A stretch of 37,236 nt of DNA, taken from contig NZ_AHJE01000084.1 of NCBI RefSeq assembly GCF_000243095.1, positions 1 through 37,236 on the forward strand, written 5' to 3'. A model generated the notes under the pieces. That model was not told the DNA's origin and ran no database searches. It saw nothing but the letters and a program-made list of their open reading frames with translations. Of this stretch, positions 15,456 through 24,790 are shown one piece after another (the first letter of the stretch is position 1; every line of letters starts with the position of its first letter). The position numbers and the translations under genes were made by a program. This DNA comes from Cupriavidus basilensis OR16 (GTDB lineage Bacteria; Pseudomonadota; Gammaproteobacteria; Burkholderiales; Burkholderiaceae).

Positions 15456-16379
15456 TCACCCAATCACCTCCCCCGCCAGCTCCGTCTCCAGCCAGGCCCG
15501 GAACCGCTCCACGCCGGGCCGCACCACGCTGGACGTCACGATCTGATAGGTCAGCCCGTCAGCGACATGCTCCGGCAGCACCACCTGCAACTGCCCGCTC
15601 TTGAGCATCGGCAACACCATCGGCGTACGCCCTATCGCGATGCCCGCCTGTTGCGCGGCGGCATTCAGGACGTGCGCGTACTGCGAGAAGTACAGACATG
15701 CCTGCTTGGATGAGCGCATCAGCCCGAGGCGCTGATACCACTGTGTCCATGACATCCAGTCAAAGCGGGCGCCGGGGTCATGGAACACCAGCAGCGGCGT
15801 ATCGAGTATCTGGCGGGCCTCGCCGATGCGCGCGGCCACGGCCGGTGCGGCGACCAGCATCAGGCGCTCTTGCAGCAGCGGGCGGGGACCGTTGGCGTCG
15901 ACGGATTGCGTGCTGAGCCGGATGGCGAGATCGATGCCTTCGCGCTCCAGGTTGACCATGGGCTCGGAAGCGTCGATGCGCACGTCGATGCCAGGCTCGG
16001 CAGCCTGGAAGCGGACGAGCTTGGGCACCAGCCAGAGCGAGGCGAAGGACGGCGTGGTGGTGACGGCGATGGAGATCCGGTCCACGGCTAGCAGGCGGTC
16101 GATGGCGGCGCCGAGCTGGCCGATCGACAGGCGCGCCGCCTCGTAGAGCTGGCGGCCTTCCGGCGTCAGGCTCAGGCCTTTGCCGCCGCGCAGGAAGAGC
16201 GCGGCGCCGATCACGTCTTCCAGGCTCTTGACCTGTTTGCTCACGGCGGACTGCGTAATGCAGAGTTCTTCAGCGGCGGCGGTGAAGCTGAGATGGCGCG
16301 CGGCGGATTCGAAGCCGCGCAGGGCTTCGAGCGACATGGCGCGCAGCGCATTGGTGGAGGCTCGGCTCAGGATCGACAT
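15456..16379 (-). CDS. LysR-family transcriptional regulator (GcvA-like)
   Basis: This complete 307-residue regulator has its helix-turn-helix at about residues 29-50 (LSFTAAAEELCITQSAVSKQV). The effector domain begins at RISIAVTTTPSFASLWLVPKLVRF, the usual GcvA-type sequence, and includes the typical DLAIRLS segment. It is divergent from the DUF2917 gene at 16487, with about 107 bases between starts. A LysR gene divergent from DUF2917 recurs in Burkholderiales, as I recall. It may also act on the enoyl-CoA hydratase and MHS transporter downstream of DUF2917. No defects are visible. Confidence 0.92.
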   Translation of the reverse strand: MSILSRASTNALRAMSLEALRGFESAARHLSFTAAAEELCITQSAVSKQVKSLEDVIGAALFLRGGKGLSLTPEGRQLYEAARLSIGQLGAAIDRLLAVDRISIAVTTTPSFASLWLVPKLVRFQAAEPGIDVRIDASEPMVNLEREGIDLAIRLSTQSVDANGPRPLLQERLMLVAAPAVAARIGEARQILDTPLLVFHDPGARFDWMSWTQWYQRLGLMRSSKQACLYFSQYAHVLNAAAQQAGIAIGRTPMVLPMLKSGQLQVVLPEHVADGLTYQIVTSSVVRPGVERFRAWLETELAGEVIG

Positions 16380-16486
16380 GACGGCCAGGCATACCCTTCA
16401 TGAAAAGGCTTCCGGGCGGCGCTGGCGTTTCCCCGCAAGAATGCAAGCACCGTTGCAGAGATTGGCGCGCTCGCCAGGAGGCTGTC

Positions 16487-16735
16487 GTGAGCACAACACA
16501 AGGCAATTGGATCCTTGGCCCGGAAGCGCTGCGGATCCAGCTCGGGTTGGGATCTTACCTGATCTGCGAGGAGGGCATCGTATGGCTGACGCAGCAGTCG
16601 GCGGCGCTGGATGCGGCTTGCCACGACACGGTACTGGCGAGCGGCGAGCGCTTTTGCGCCAGGCAGCAGGCCGTGGTCTTTGTCTCCAGTTTTCGCGGCC
16701 GCTCGGCGCGCATCGCCGTTCGGGGAATCGACTGA
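16487..16735 (+). CDS. DUF2917-family small protein
   Basis: This 82-residue beta-rich protein has the DUF2917 pattern: a degenerate repeat ending in GIVWLTQQS, then DTVLASGERFCARQQAVVFVSSF. The function of the family is unknown, and the fold looks cupin-like or barrel-like by its strand pattern. I start it at the GTG at 16487, because AGGAGG at 16476-16481 is ideally spaced and family similarity begins just after. The in-frame ATG at 16400 would add 29 atypical residues. It is divergent from a LysR gene and lies 62 bases before the enoyl-CoA hydratase. Confidence 0.8.
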   Translation: MSTTQGNWILGPEALRIQLGLGSYLICEEGIVWLTQQSAALDAACHDTVLASGERFCARQQAVVFVSSFRGRSARIAVRGID

Positions 16736-16758
16736 CCGCACCGGCAAACCATGAAAAC

Positions 16759-16794
16759 AATCAACACAACCAGCACAATCAGCACATCCAGGAC
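16759..16794. repeat. 9-bp imperfect tandem repeat before the enoyl-CoA hydratase
   Basis: Units AATCAACAC, AACCAGCAC and AATCAGCAC are followed by a degenerate ATCCAGGAC. The last unit supplies the AGGA that serves as the ribosome-binding site. The repeat is unstructured and A/C-rich, and copy-number change would alter the 5' leader. Confidence 0.6.
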
Positions 16795-16797
16795 ACG

Positions 16798-17622
16798 ATG
16801 AAGATGACCAACCTATCCGACATGACCAACGCAAACGGCTTGGTGCAATACGAGCGACTCGGCCAGCACGCGCTGCTGGTGCTGAACCGCCCCGACAAGC
16901 TCAACGCCTTGAGCTACGCGCTGATCGACACGCTGATGGCCCAGCTCGATGCGATTGAGGCAGATCCCGCCGTGCGCAGCGTGATCCTGACTGGCCGCGG
17001 CACGCGGGCCTTCAGCGCGGGCGCCGACATTGCCGGCTTCGCGCCTGATATCGCGGCCTCCCCGGAGCAGGCGCTGCGCCGCTTCCTGCAACGTGGACAA
17101 GCCATGACGCGGCGCCTCGAAACGTTTCCGAAGCCGGTCATCGCAGCGGTCAATGGCCTGGCCTTCGGCGGAGGCTGCGAGATTGTGGAGGCTTGCAGCC
17201 TGGCCATCGCGGCCGGGCACGCCACCTTTGCCAAGCCCGAGATCAAGCTGGGCTTTCCGCCCACGTTCGGCGGCACGCAGCGCCTGCCGCGCCACGTGGG
17301 CCGCAAGCGCGCCAACGAAATGATCCTCGCCGGCGAGGCCATCGATGCCGACAGCGCGCTGCGGTTCGGCCTGGTCAACGAGGTGGTAAGCGCCGCCGAG
17401 CTGCTGCCCGCCTGCCAGCGGCTGGCCGATCGGATCGCGCGGCATTCCGCGATTGCGGTCACGGCCTCGCTGCGCGCTGTCACCCGCGGCATCAACCTGC
17501 CTATCGATGAGGGGCTGGCGGTGGAAGCGATGCAGTTCATGATCGCCGCGGCCTCGCAAGACGCGCGGGAAGGCAGCAGCGCTTTTGTGGAAAAGCGCCC
17601 GGCCGTGTTTCGCGGCGCCTGA
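16798..17622 (+). CDS. Enoyl-CoA hydratase/isomerase (crotonase family)
   Basis: This 274-residue crotonase-fold enzyme acts on acyl-CoA thioesters in fatty- or aromatic-acid degradation. The oxyanion hole is formed by FSAGADI (residues 72-78) and the GGG of GLAFGGGCEIVEAC. The catalytic glutamates of true hydratases are both present: Glu128 in GGGCE and Glu148 in KPEIKLGFPP. The C-terminal AREGSSAFVEKRPAVFRG is the usual last helix, so length and ends look normal. The ATG at 16798 follows AGGA by four bases, and the second ATG at 16804 has better spacing, so either may be used. It sits between DUF2917 and an MHS symporter, suggesting import and degradation of one organic acid. The substrate is not readable. 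Confidence 0.92.
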   Translation: MKMTNLSDMTNANGLVQYERLGQHALLVLNRPDKLNALSYALIDTLMAQLDAIEADPAVRSVILTGRGTRAFSAGADIAGFAPDIAASPEQALRRFLQRGQAMTRRLETFPKPVIAAVNGLAFGGGCEIVEACSLAIAAGHATFAKPEIKLGFPPTFGGTQRLPRHVGRKRANEMILAGEAIDADSALRFGLVNEVVSAAELLPACQRLADRIARHSAIAVTASLRAVTRGINLPIDEGLAVEAMQFMIAAASQDAREGSSAFVEKRPAVFRGA

Positions 17623-17799
17623 GTACCGGGCGAGGCGCCGGCGGCGTGTGCCAGGCTGCTGGCGCCTCGCGCATGCGGGGCTGGCGCTGGCGGCTTGCAA
17701 GGCATATATTGACCAGCACAAGCGCGGCTGCGCGCCGGCAAGCCGACCTGTTGCAAAAGGCGGCGGATAGCCCGGACGGCGTGCCGAAGGAGGCTGGCG

Positions 17800-19098
17800 A
17801 TGCAAGCGGAACTGGCAGGCGCGGCAGTGCCTGGATCCTCAAAACTGGGCGCGGTTCTGCGCGTTACCAGCGGTAATTTCCTCGAACAGTTCGACTTCTT
17901 CCTGTTCGGTTTCTACGCCACCTACATCGCCCACACCTTCTTTCCGGCAAACAGCGAATTCGCCTCGCTGATGCTGACCTTTGCCGTGTTCGGCGCGGGC
18001 TTCCTGATGCGCCCGCTCGGCGCCATCCTGCTGGGCGCCTACATTGACGAGGTGGGACGCCGCAGGGGCCTGATCGTGACGCTGTCGCTCATGGCCTGCG
18101 GGACCATCCTGATCGCGCTCGTGCCGGGCTATGCCAGCATCGGCGTGCTGGCACCGCTGCTGGTGCTGATCGGGCGGCTGCTGCAGGGCTTCTCGGCGGG
18201 CGCCGAGTTGGGCGGCGTATCGGTCTACCTGGCCGAAATGGCCACGCCGGGCCACAAGGGCTTCTATACCGCTTGGCAGTCGGCCAGCCAGCAGATCGCC
18301 ATCGTGGTCGCGGCCGGGCTTGGCTTTGGGCTGAACCGCTGGCTGACGAGCGAGGAACTGGGCGCATGGGGCTGGCGCGTCCCGTTCTTTATCGGCTGCC
18401 TGATCGTCCCTTTCCTGTTCGTGTTGCGCCGCTCGCTGCAGGAGACCGAGGAGTTCCGTACCCGCCGGCACCATCCGAGCACGCGCGAGGTATTCGACTC
18501 CATGCTGCGCAACTGGCGCACGGTGCTGGCGGGCATGCTGCTGGTGGCAATGACCACCACCACCTTCTACCTGATCACCGTCTATACCCCCACGTTCGGC
18601 AAGACGGTACTCAAGCTGAGCACGGCCGACAGCCTGGCCGTCACGCTATGCGTAGGCATTTCCAACTTTATCTGGCTGCCCATTGGCGGCGCGTTGTCGG
18701 ACCGCATCGGCCGCCGCCCTATCCTGCTGGCAATTTCGGCCATCGCGCTGGTCACCGCCTATCCCGCGTTGTCCTGGCTGGCGGGAGCGCCGAGCTTCGA
18801 GCGCATGCTGATCGTCTTGCTGTGGCTGTCCTTCCTCTTTGGCATGTATAACGGCGCCATGGTGGTGGCCCTGACCGAGGTGATGCCAGTGGAGGTGCGC
18901 GTGGCCGGCTTCTCGCTGGCCTACAGCCTTGCCACGGCGGTGTTCGGCGGCTTCACGCCGGCGGTCTCGACCTACCTGATCGAGGTAACCGGCGACAAAG
19001 CCGCGCCGGGCTACTGGATGAGCTTTGCCGCGGCATGCGGGTTGCTGGCCACCATGATCCTTTATCGCAAGGCGCGTCCCATGGCATCGGCTTTTTGA
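17800..19098 (+). CDS. MHS-family proton symporter (citrate/tricarballylate type)
   Basis: This 432-residue, 12-helix transporter belongs to the metabolite:H+ symporter branch of the major facilitators. The family opening GNFLEQFDFFLFGFYATYIA and the loop motif GAYIDEVGRRRG (79-90) are present, as are GRLLQGFSAGAELGGVSVYLAEMA and the second-half motif GGALSDRIGRRP. Relatives with this text carry citrate, tricarballylate (TcuC) or similar tricarboxylates. That fits the TcuA/TcuB-like genes at 31808-34394 in the same window, although 13 kb and other operons lie between. The ribosome-binding site AAGGAGG precedes the ATG by seven bases. Length and helix pattern are normal. A role as the uptake partner of the Tcu enzymes is inference. 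Confidence 0.85.
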   Translation: MQAELAGAAVPGSSKLGAVLRVTSGNFLEQFDFFLFGFYATYIAHTFFPANSEFASLMLTFAVFGAGFLMRPLGAILLGAYIDEVGRRRGLIVTLSLMACGTILIALVPGYASIGVLAPLLVLIGRLLQGFSAGAELGGVSVYLAEMATPGHKGFYTAWQSASQQIAIVVAAGLGFGLNRWLTSEELGAWGWRVPFFIGCLIVPFLFVLRRSLQETEEFRTRRHHPSTREVFDSMLRNWRTVLAGMLLVAMTTTTFYLITVYTPTFGKTVLKLSTADSLAVTLCVGISNFIWLPIGGALSDRIGRRPILLAISAIALVTAYPALSWLAGAPSFERMLIVLLWLSFLFGMYNGAMVVALTEVMPVEVRVAGFSLAYSLATAVFGGFTPAVSTYLIEVTGDKAAPGYWMSFAAACGLLATMILYRKARPMASAF

Positions 19099-19307
19099 GG
19101 CTTTTGATAGACTTACTACTGCTATATAGGCCGCAAGCATCACAAAATATACTGTATTGCGCTACAGATCTGCTCCTCGCGCTCGTTAGAACAGGGTACC
19201 CAGGTGGCCGCGCGCGGCCAGCGTCGCCGCCAGCCAGGCAGCGCCCATCATCCAGCCGGGCGGCGGCAAGCCGGGGCGGTGGCACGTCTTCCGGTGGCAT
19301 CCAGGAA

Positions 19308-19538
19308 ATGGCGAGCAAGCAGCAAGAACTGCAAGCCGTGGCCTCGGCTCAGAACCTCACTACCGAACAGAAGCAGGTCCGCCTGGCGGCGCTGAACCAG
19401 GCCATCGGTTCGCTTTCGGGTGCCACAACGAGCGCCAACGCCGCGCTGGTCAAGGCCATGGAAAAGGCCTCGCCCGAGCAGCAGATTAGCGCGGCTGCCC
19501 TGGCCATGGGCGGATTGCGCCATCGGGCGGCGCCGTAG
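19308..19538 (+). other. Small ORF or gene fragment of unknown function
   Basis: This frame encodes a soluble, alanine/glutamine-rich helical segment (MASKQQELQAVASAQNLTTE and onward, about 76 residues) whose amino-acid pattern looks like real protein. The frame before the ATG has no convincing start. A glycine/proline-rich text in a neighbouring frame (PIIQPGGGKPG, about 19247-19279) could be its detached N-terminal part, which would mean another frameshift. The 200 bases before it are AT-rich and promoter-like. I do not recognise the family, and it may be the remnant of a small exported protein. 19539-19775 holds nothing I can support. Confidence 0.35.
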
Positions 19539-19775
19539 CGGGCCGCCCCGCGAGCTAGCCTTCTCGCCGTCTACCTTTCCAGCGCCCCCGCGCGCGCCTG
19601 CGCTTGTCCGGCACACCCCGTTGTGCACCGCAACAACCATTCCCGGCAAGCCCCTCTTCCAAAAAGCCAAATTGTCGAACCCGGCGCAAGGCGCGACACT
19701 CTCCGCGAGCGGCGACAGGCTACCCAGCCACGAGACCCGCAAGCCCCGCCCCCCGAGAGCCGCAACGGCAGCCCT

Positions 19776-21329
19776 ATGTCACCGACAAGCACTGACTTCA
19801 CCCCCCTCGCCGCCCTCGTCGACGCACAAGCCGAGCTGCGGCCGCACCATCCGGCCGTGGTGCTGGACGAACGCAGCGTTGATTTCGCCAGCCTGAACCG
19901 GCTTGCCGACCGCGTTGCCGCCGCGCTGCAGCGGGACGGCGTGCCAGCGCAAGGCGCTGTCGCCATTTGCGCGGCAACCTCGATCGAATACGTCTGTGCC
20001 TTCCTCGGCTGCCTGCGGGCGGGCGTGGCGGTGGCGCCGCTGTCTCCCTCGCTCAACCCGGAGACACTGCGCGGCATGGTGCAGGACTCGGGGGCGCGCC
20101 GGCTGTTGATCGATGCCAGCACGCGCCAGGCCCTGCACGGGCTGGAAGCCGAGCTAGGCATTCCCTGCATCGCGCTGGACGACAGCCACGCGGGCATTGC
20201 CTTTAGCCACTGGCTGGCCCCCGAACATGCCCGGCCGGCGCCGGTCGACGTGCAGCCCGACTGGGCTTTCAACCTGATCTATTCATCCGGCACCACCGGC
20301 GTGCCCAAGGGCATCATCCAGCCGTTCGGCATGCGCGCGTCGCACGTGCAGCGCGCCACCCAGGGCGGCTACGGCCCGGACAGCGTGGCGCTGCTATCCA
20401 CGCCGCTGTACTCCAACACCACGCTGGTCAGCCTGTTCCCCACCCTGTCGCTCGGCGGCACCGTGGTGCTGATGCGCAAGTTCGACGCCGGCCAGTACCT
20501 GGCGCTGGCGGCCCGGCACCACGTCACCCACACCATGCTGGTGCCGGTGCAATACCAGCGCATCCTGGCCCACCCGGACTTTGCCAGCACCGATTTGTCG
20601 TCGTTCCGCTATAAGTTCTGTACCAGCGCGCCGTTTGCCGCCGCGCTCAAGGCGCAGGTGCTGCAGCGCTGGCCCGGCGCGCTGGTCGAGTACTATGGCA
20701 TGACCGAGGGCGGCGGGCGCTGCGAGCTGCGCGCGCATGAACATCCGGACAAGCTGCACACGGTCGGGCGCCCGTCGCCGGACACGGACATGCGGCTGCT
20801 GGATGACCAAGGGCGCGAGCTCCCGGCCGATGCGCCGCGCGACACGCCGGGGGAGATCGTCGGGCATTCCCCCGCGATGATGTCCGGATACCACAATCAT
20901 CCCGAGAAGACCGCCGAAGCCGAGTGGTTCGACGCCACCGGCAAGCGTTTCATCCGCACCGGCGACGTCGGCTATTTCGATGCCGACGGTTTCCTCATCC
21001 TGATGGACCGCAAGAAGGACATGGTCATCTCGGGCGGCTTCAACATCTACCCGAGCGACATCGAAACGGTGCTGCTCGGGCATCCCGCCATCGCCGACGC
21101 GGCGGTGGTCGGCGTGCCCTCCGAGCGCTGGGGCGAAACGCCCGTAGCCTTCGTGGTGCTGCGGCCAGGCGCCACCGCCCAGGCCGCCGCGCTGCTGGAC
21201 TGGGCGAATGACCGGCTAGAGAAAATGCAGCGCCTGGCCGCACTGGAACTGTCGCCGGAACTACCGCGCAACGCCATCGGCAAGGTGCTCAAGCGCGACC
21301 TGCGCGACCAGTACGGGCGCGCACCTTGA
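19776..21329 (+). CDS. AMP-dependent acyl-CoA synthetase
   Basis: This 517-residue adenylate-forming enzyme converts a carboxylic acid, ATP and CoA to acyl-CoA. The ATP loop is YSSGTTGVPKG (residues 169-179), A5 is YYGMTEGG, and the hinge region includes RTGDVGYFDADGFLILMDRKKDMVISGGFNIYP. The C-terminal catalytic lysine lies in NAIGKVLKRDL. I use the ATG at 19776, where family similarity begins; the in-frame ATG at 19623 would add 51 atypical residues. No good ribosome-binding site is visible. The gene leads a set with the thiolase and DUF35 genes, so it probably activates the acid degraded by them. It is distinct from the second synthetase at 23098. The substrate is uncertain: a medium-chain, aromatic or side-chain acid. 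Confidence 0.9.
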   Translation: MSPTSTDFTPLAALVDAQAELRPHHPAVVLDERSVDFASLNRLADRVAAALQRDGVPAQGAVAICAATSIEYVCAFLGCLRAGVAVAPLSPSLNPETLRGMVQDSGARRLLIDASTRQALHGLEAELGIPCIALDDSHAGIAFSHWLAPEHARPAPVDVQPDWAFNLIYSSGTTGVPKGIIQPFGMRASHVQRATQGGYGPDSVALLSTPLYSNTTLVSLFPTLSLGGTVVLMRKFDAGQYLALAARHHVTHTMLVPVQYQRILAHPDFASTDLSSFRYKFCTSAPFAAALKAQVLQRWPGALVEYYGMTEGGGRCELRAHEHPDKLHTVGRPSPDTDMRLLDDQGRELPADAPRDTPGEIVGHSPAMMSGYHNHPEKTAEAEWFDATGKRFIRTGDVGYFDADGFLILMDRKKDMVISGGFNIYPSDIETVLLGHPAIADAAVVGVPSERWGETPVAFVVLRPGATAQAAALLDWANDRLEKMQRLAALELSPELPRNAIGKVLKRDLRDQYGRAP

Positions 21330-21422
21330 CGCGCGCGGCAACAAGCAAGAACGCAAGACATCGGTTATAGACATAGACATCACCGCACACCAAAGTACCC
21401 GGGACAACAACTAGGGAGACCC

Positions 21423-22490
21423 ATGAGTATCAACGGCAAGGCTTATATCGTCGGGGCCTACGAGCACCCGACCCGCAAGGCACCGGACAAATCCGTCGCG
21501 CAGCTGCACGCCGAGTGCGCCAAGGGCGCGCTGGATGACGCCGGACTCACCCTGCAGGACGTGGACGGCTCGGCGTACATCGCCCACGTGTCGCACGCCG
21601 CGCAGGCCATCGCCGCTGGCAAGTGCAACGTGGCGCTGATCACGCTGGCGGGCCGACCACGCTCGGAAGGATCGAGCGGCACGCAGGCGCGCAACTGGGG
21701 CGCCAACCTGCCCGACCAGCCGTTCGAAGCCCCCTTCAGCCCGGTGACCGTGAACCTGTACGCGATGGTGGCGATGCGCCACATGTTCCAGTACGGCACC
21801 ACCGCCGAGCAGCTTGCCTGGATCAAAGTGGCGGCCTCGCACCATGCGCAGCACAACCCCCACGCCATGCTGCGCGACGTGGTAACCGTGCAAGACGTCC
21901 TGAACTCGCCGATGATTTCGGATCCGCTCCACAAGCTCGACTGCTGCGTGGTATCCGACGGCGGCGGCGCATTGATCGTCGCCCGCCCGGAAATCGCTGC
22001 CAGGCTCAAGCGCCCCAAGGTGAAGATTCTTGGCGCCGGGGAAGCCGTCAAGGGCCAGCTCGGCGGCATGGTCGACCTGAGCTGGTCGGGCGCCGCCATC
22101 TCCGGCCCGATCGCGTTCGAAGAAGCCGGCATCCGCCCCGCCGATATCAAGTACGCCTCGATCTACGACAGCTTCACCATCACCGTGTTGATGCAACTGG
22201 AGGACCTCGGCTTCTGCAAGAAGGGGGAAGGCGGCAAGTTCGTGGCCGATGGCAACCTGATCTCCGGCGTGGGCAAGCTGCCGTTCAACACCGACGGCGG
22301 CGGGCTGTGCAACAACCACCCAGCCAACCGCGGCGGCATCACCAAGGTGATCGAAGCCGTGCGCCAGTTGCGCGGCGAAGCCCATCCCGCCGTGCAGGTC
22401 AAGAACTGCGACCTGGCCCTGGCCCAGGGCACCGGCGGCTACCTCGGCTCGCGCCACGGCAGCGCCACTGTCATCCTGGAACGGGAGTAA
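21423..22490 (+). CDS. SCP2-type thiolase family protein, probably internally deleted
   Basis: These thiolase-fold proteins pair with DUF35 proteins and work on acyl-CoA or steroid side-chain intermediates. The protein starts normally (GKAYIVGAYEHPTRKAPDKS) behind GGGAGA. The C-terminal motifs LCNNHPANRGG and ALAQGTGGYLGSRHGSA are intact. At residues 47-50, VDG runs directly into SAYIAHVSHAAQAI. Relatives have about 33 more residues here, including the DxxETGGS stretch at the position of the thiolase nucleophile. The total of 355 against a usual 385-390 fits. I infer an in-frame deletion of about 100 bases near 21569, which should destroy activity. The DUF35 gene starts four bases after the stop, as expected for partners. 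Confidence 0.82.
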   Translation: MSINGKAYIVGAYEHPTRKAPDKSVAQLHAECAKGALDDAGLTLQDVDGSAYIAHVSHAAQAIAAGKCNVALITLAGRPRSEGSSGTQARNWGANLPDQPFEAPFSPVTVNLYAMVAMRHMFQYGTTAEQLAWIKVAASHHAQHNPHAMLRDVVTVQDVLNSPMISDPLHKLDCCVVSDGGGALIVARPEIAARLKRPKVKILGAGEAVKGQLGGMVDLSWSGAAISGPIAFEEAGIRPADIKYASIYDSFTITVLMQLEDLGFCKKGEGGKFVADGNLISGVGKLPFNTDGGGLCNNHPANRGGITKVIEAVRQLRGEAHPAVQVKNCDLALAQGTGGYLGSRHGSATVILERE

Positions 22491-22494
22491 TCAG

Positions 22495-22902
22495 ATGAGC
22501 ACACCATACACAGCCACTCCCCTCAAAGCCCCGCAGGTTGCCCCGGACAACACCGAGTTCTGGGAAGCCGCCCGCGCAGGCCGCCTGCTGGTCAAGCACT
22601 GCAAGTCCTGCGGCAAGCCCCACTGGTATCCGCGCACGCTGTGCCCGTTCTGCATGGGCGAGACGGAATGGAAGCAGGCCTCGGGCCGTGGCACCGTCTA
22701 CGCGTTCAGCGTCACCCGCCGCGCGGGGCCCACGCCTTTCTGCATCGCCTATGTGACGCTCGAAGAAGGCGTGACCATGATGACCAATATCGTGGATTGC
22801 GACCTGGACACGGTGCGCATCGGGCAGGAAGTGAAGCTCACGTTCACGCCGACGGACGACGGGCCGCCGGTGCCAACGTTCACGCCGGTTAGCGTAGGTT
22901 AG
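22495..22902 (+). CDS. DUF35 OB-fold/zinc-ribbon protein (thiolase partner)
   Basis: This 135-residue protein has an N-terminal rubredoxin-like zinc ribbon with Cys36, Cys39, Cys50 and Cys53 (HCKSCG and LCPFCMG), followed by an OB fold (GRGTVYAFSVTRRAGP onward). Such proteins bind thiolase-like partners, and in steroid and related pathways they are needed for the CoA-ester reaction. The ATG lies four bases after the thiolase stop codon, so the genes are translationally linked. No defect is visible here, although the partner thiolase appears to have lost a segment. Confidence 0.93.
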   Translation: MSTPYTATPLKAPQVAPDNTEFWEAARAGRLLVKHCKSCGKPHWYPRTLCPFCMGETEWKQASGRGTVYAFSVTRRAGPTPFCIAYVTLEEGVTMMTNIVDCDLDTVRIGQEVKLTFTPTDDGPPVPTFTPVSVG

Positions 22903-22989
22903 CGCCGCTTAGCGCTGGCTGAGGCAAACGGGAACGCGAGGGATATTGCATTTGCGGGCGCCCGCCCTCTCCCGGCCCTCGGCCCCCGG

Positions 22990-23015
22990 CCCCTATCCCG
23001 CAAGCGGGATAGGGG
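22990..23015. terminator. Perfect hairpin between convergent genes
   Basis: A 12-bp perfect stem (22990-23001 with 23004-23015) leaves only AA between the arms. It lies between the convergent DUF35 and acyl-CoA synthetase genes and could stop transcription from both sides, although neither side has a T-run. Confidence 0.55.
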
Positions 23016-23097
23016 AGCCCCGCCCCCGCGGATCACTTCATATCGATCTCCCCCATGTTGCCGTGCCGCACCCCATGCGCCGCCGGTATTGCGAATA

Positions 23098-24615
<1,518 letters not shown>

Positions 24616-24722
24616 GGTTTGGGGGTCTCTGTGGAATGCCTGCGGATGCGCGATGCATGGCCGGCACCGCGCGGCTTAGCGATCGTCGCAAATGGAAACA
24701 ACGCGGTTCTGACGGCTCGGCT

Positions 24723-24757
24723 GCCGCCTTGCAGTACGCACCGTACTGCAAGGCGGC
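24723..24757. repeat. 35-bp hairpin with 16-bp perfect stem
   Basis: Bases 24723-24738 and 24742-24757 are perfect inverted copies with a CAC loop. The site lies just after the dehydrogenase stop (minus strand) and about 110 bases before the synthetase start. It has no T-run. It could attenuate transcription between the two genes, stabilise the upstream mRNA, or bind a regulator such as the nearby TetR protein. Confidence 0.75.
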
Positions 24758-24790
24758 ACCGGGCCGTCGGAATCTGACTTCAATGGTCTC

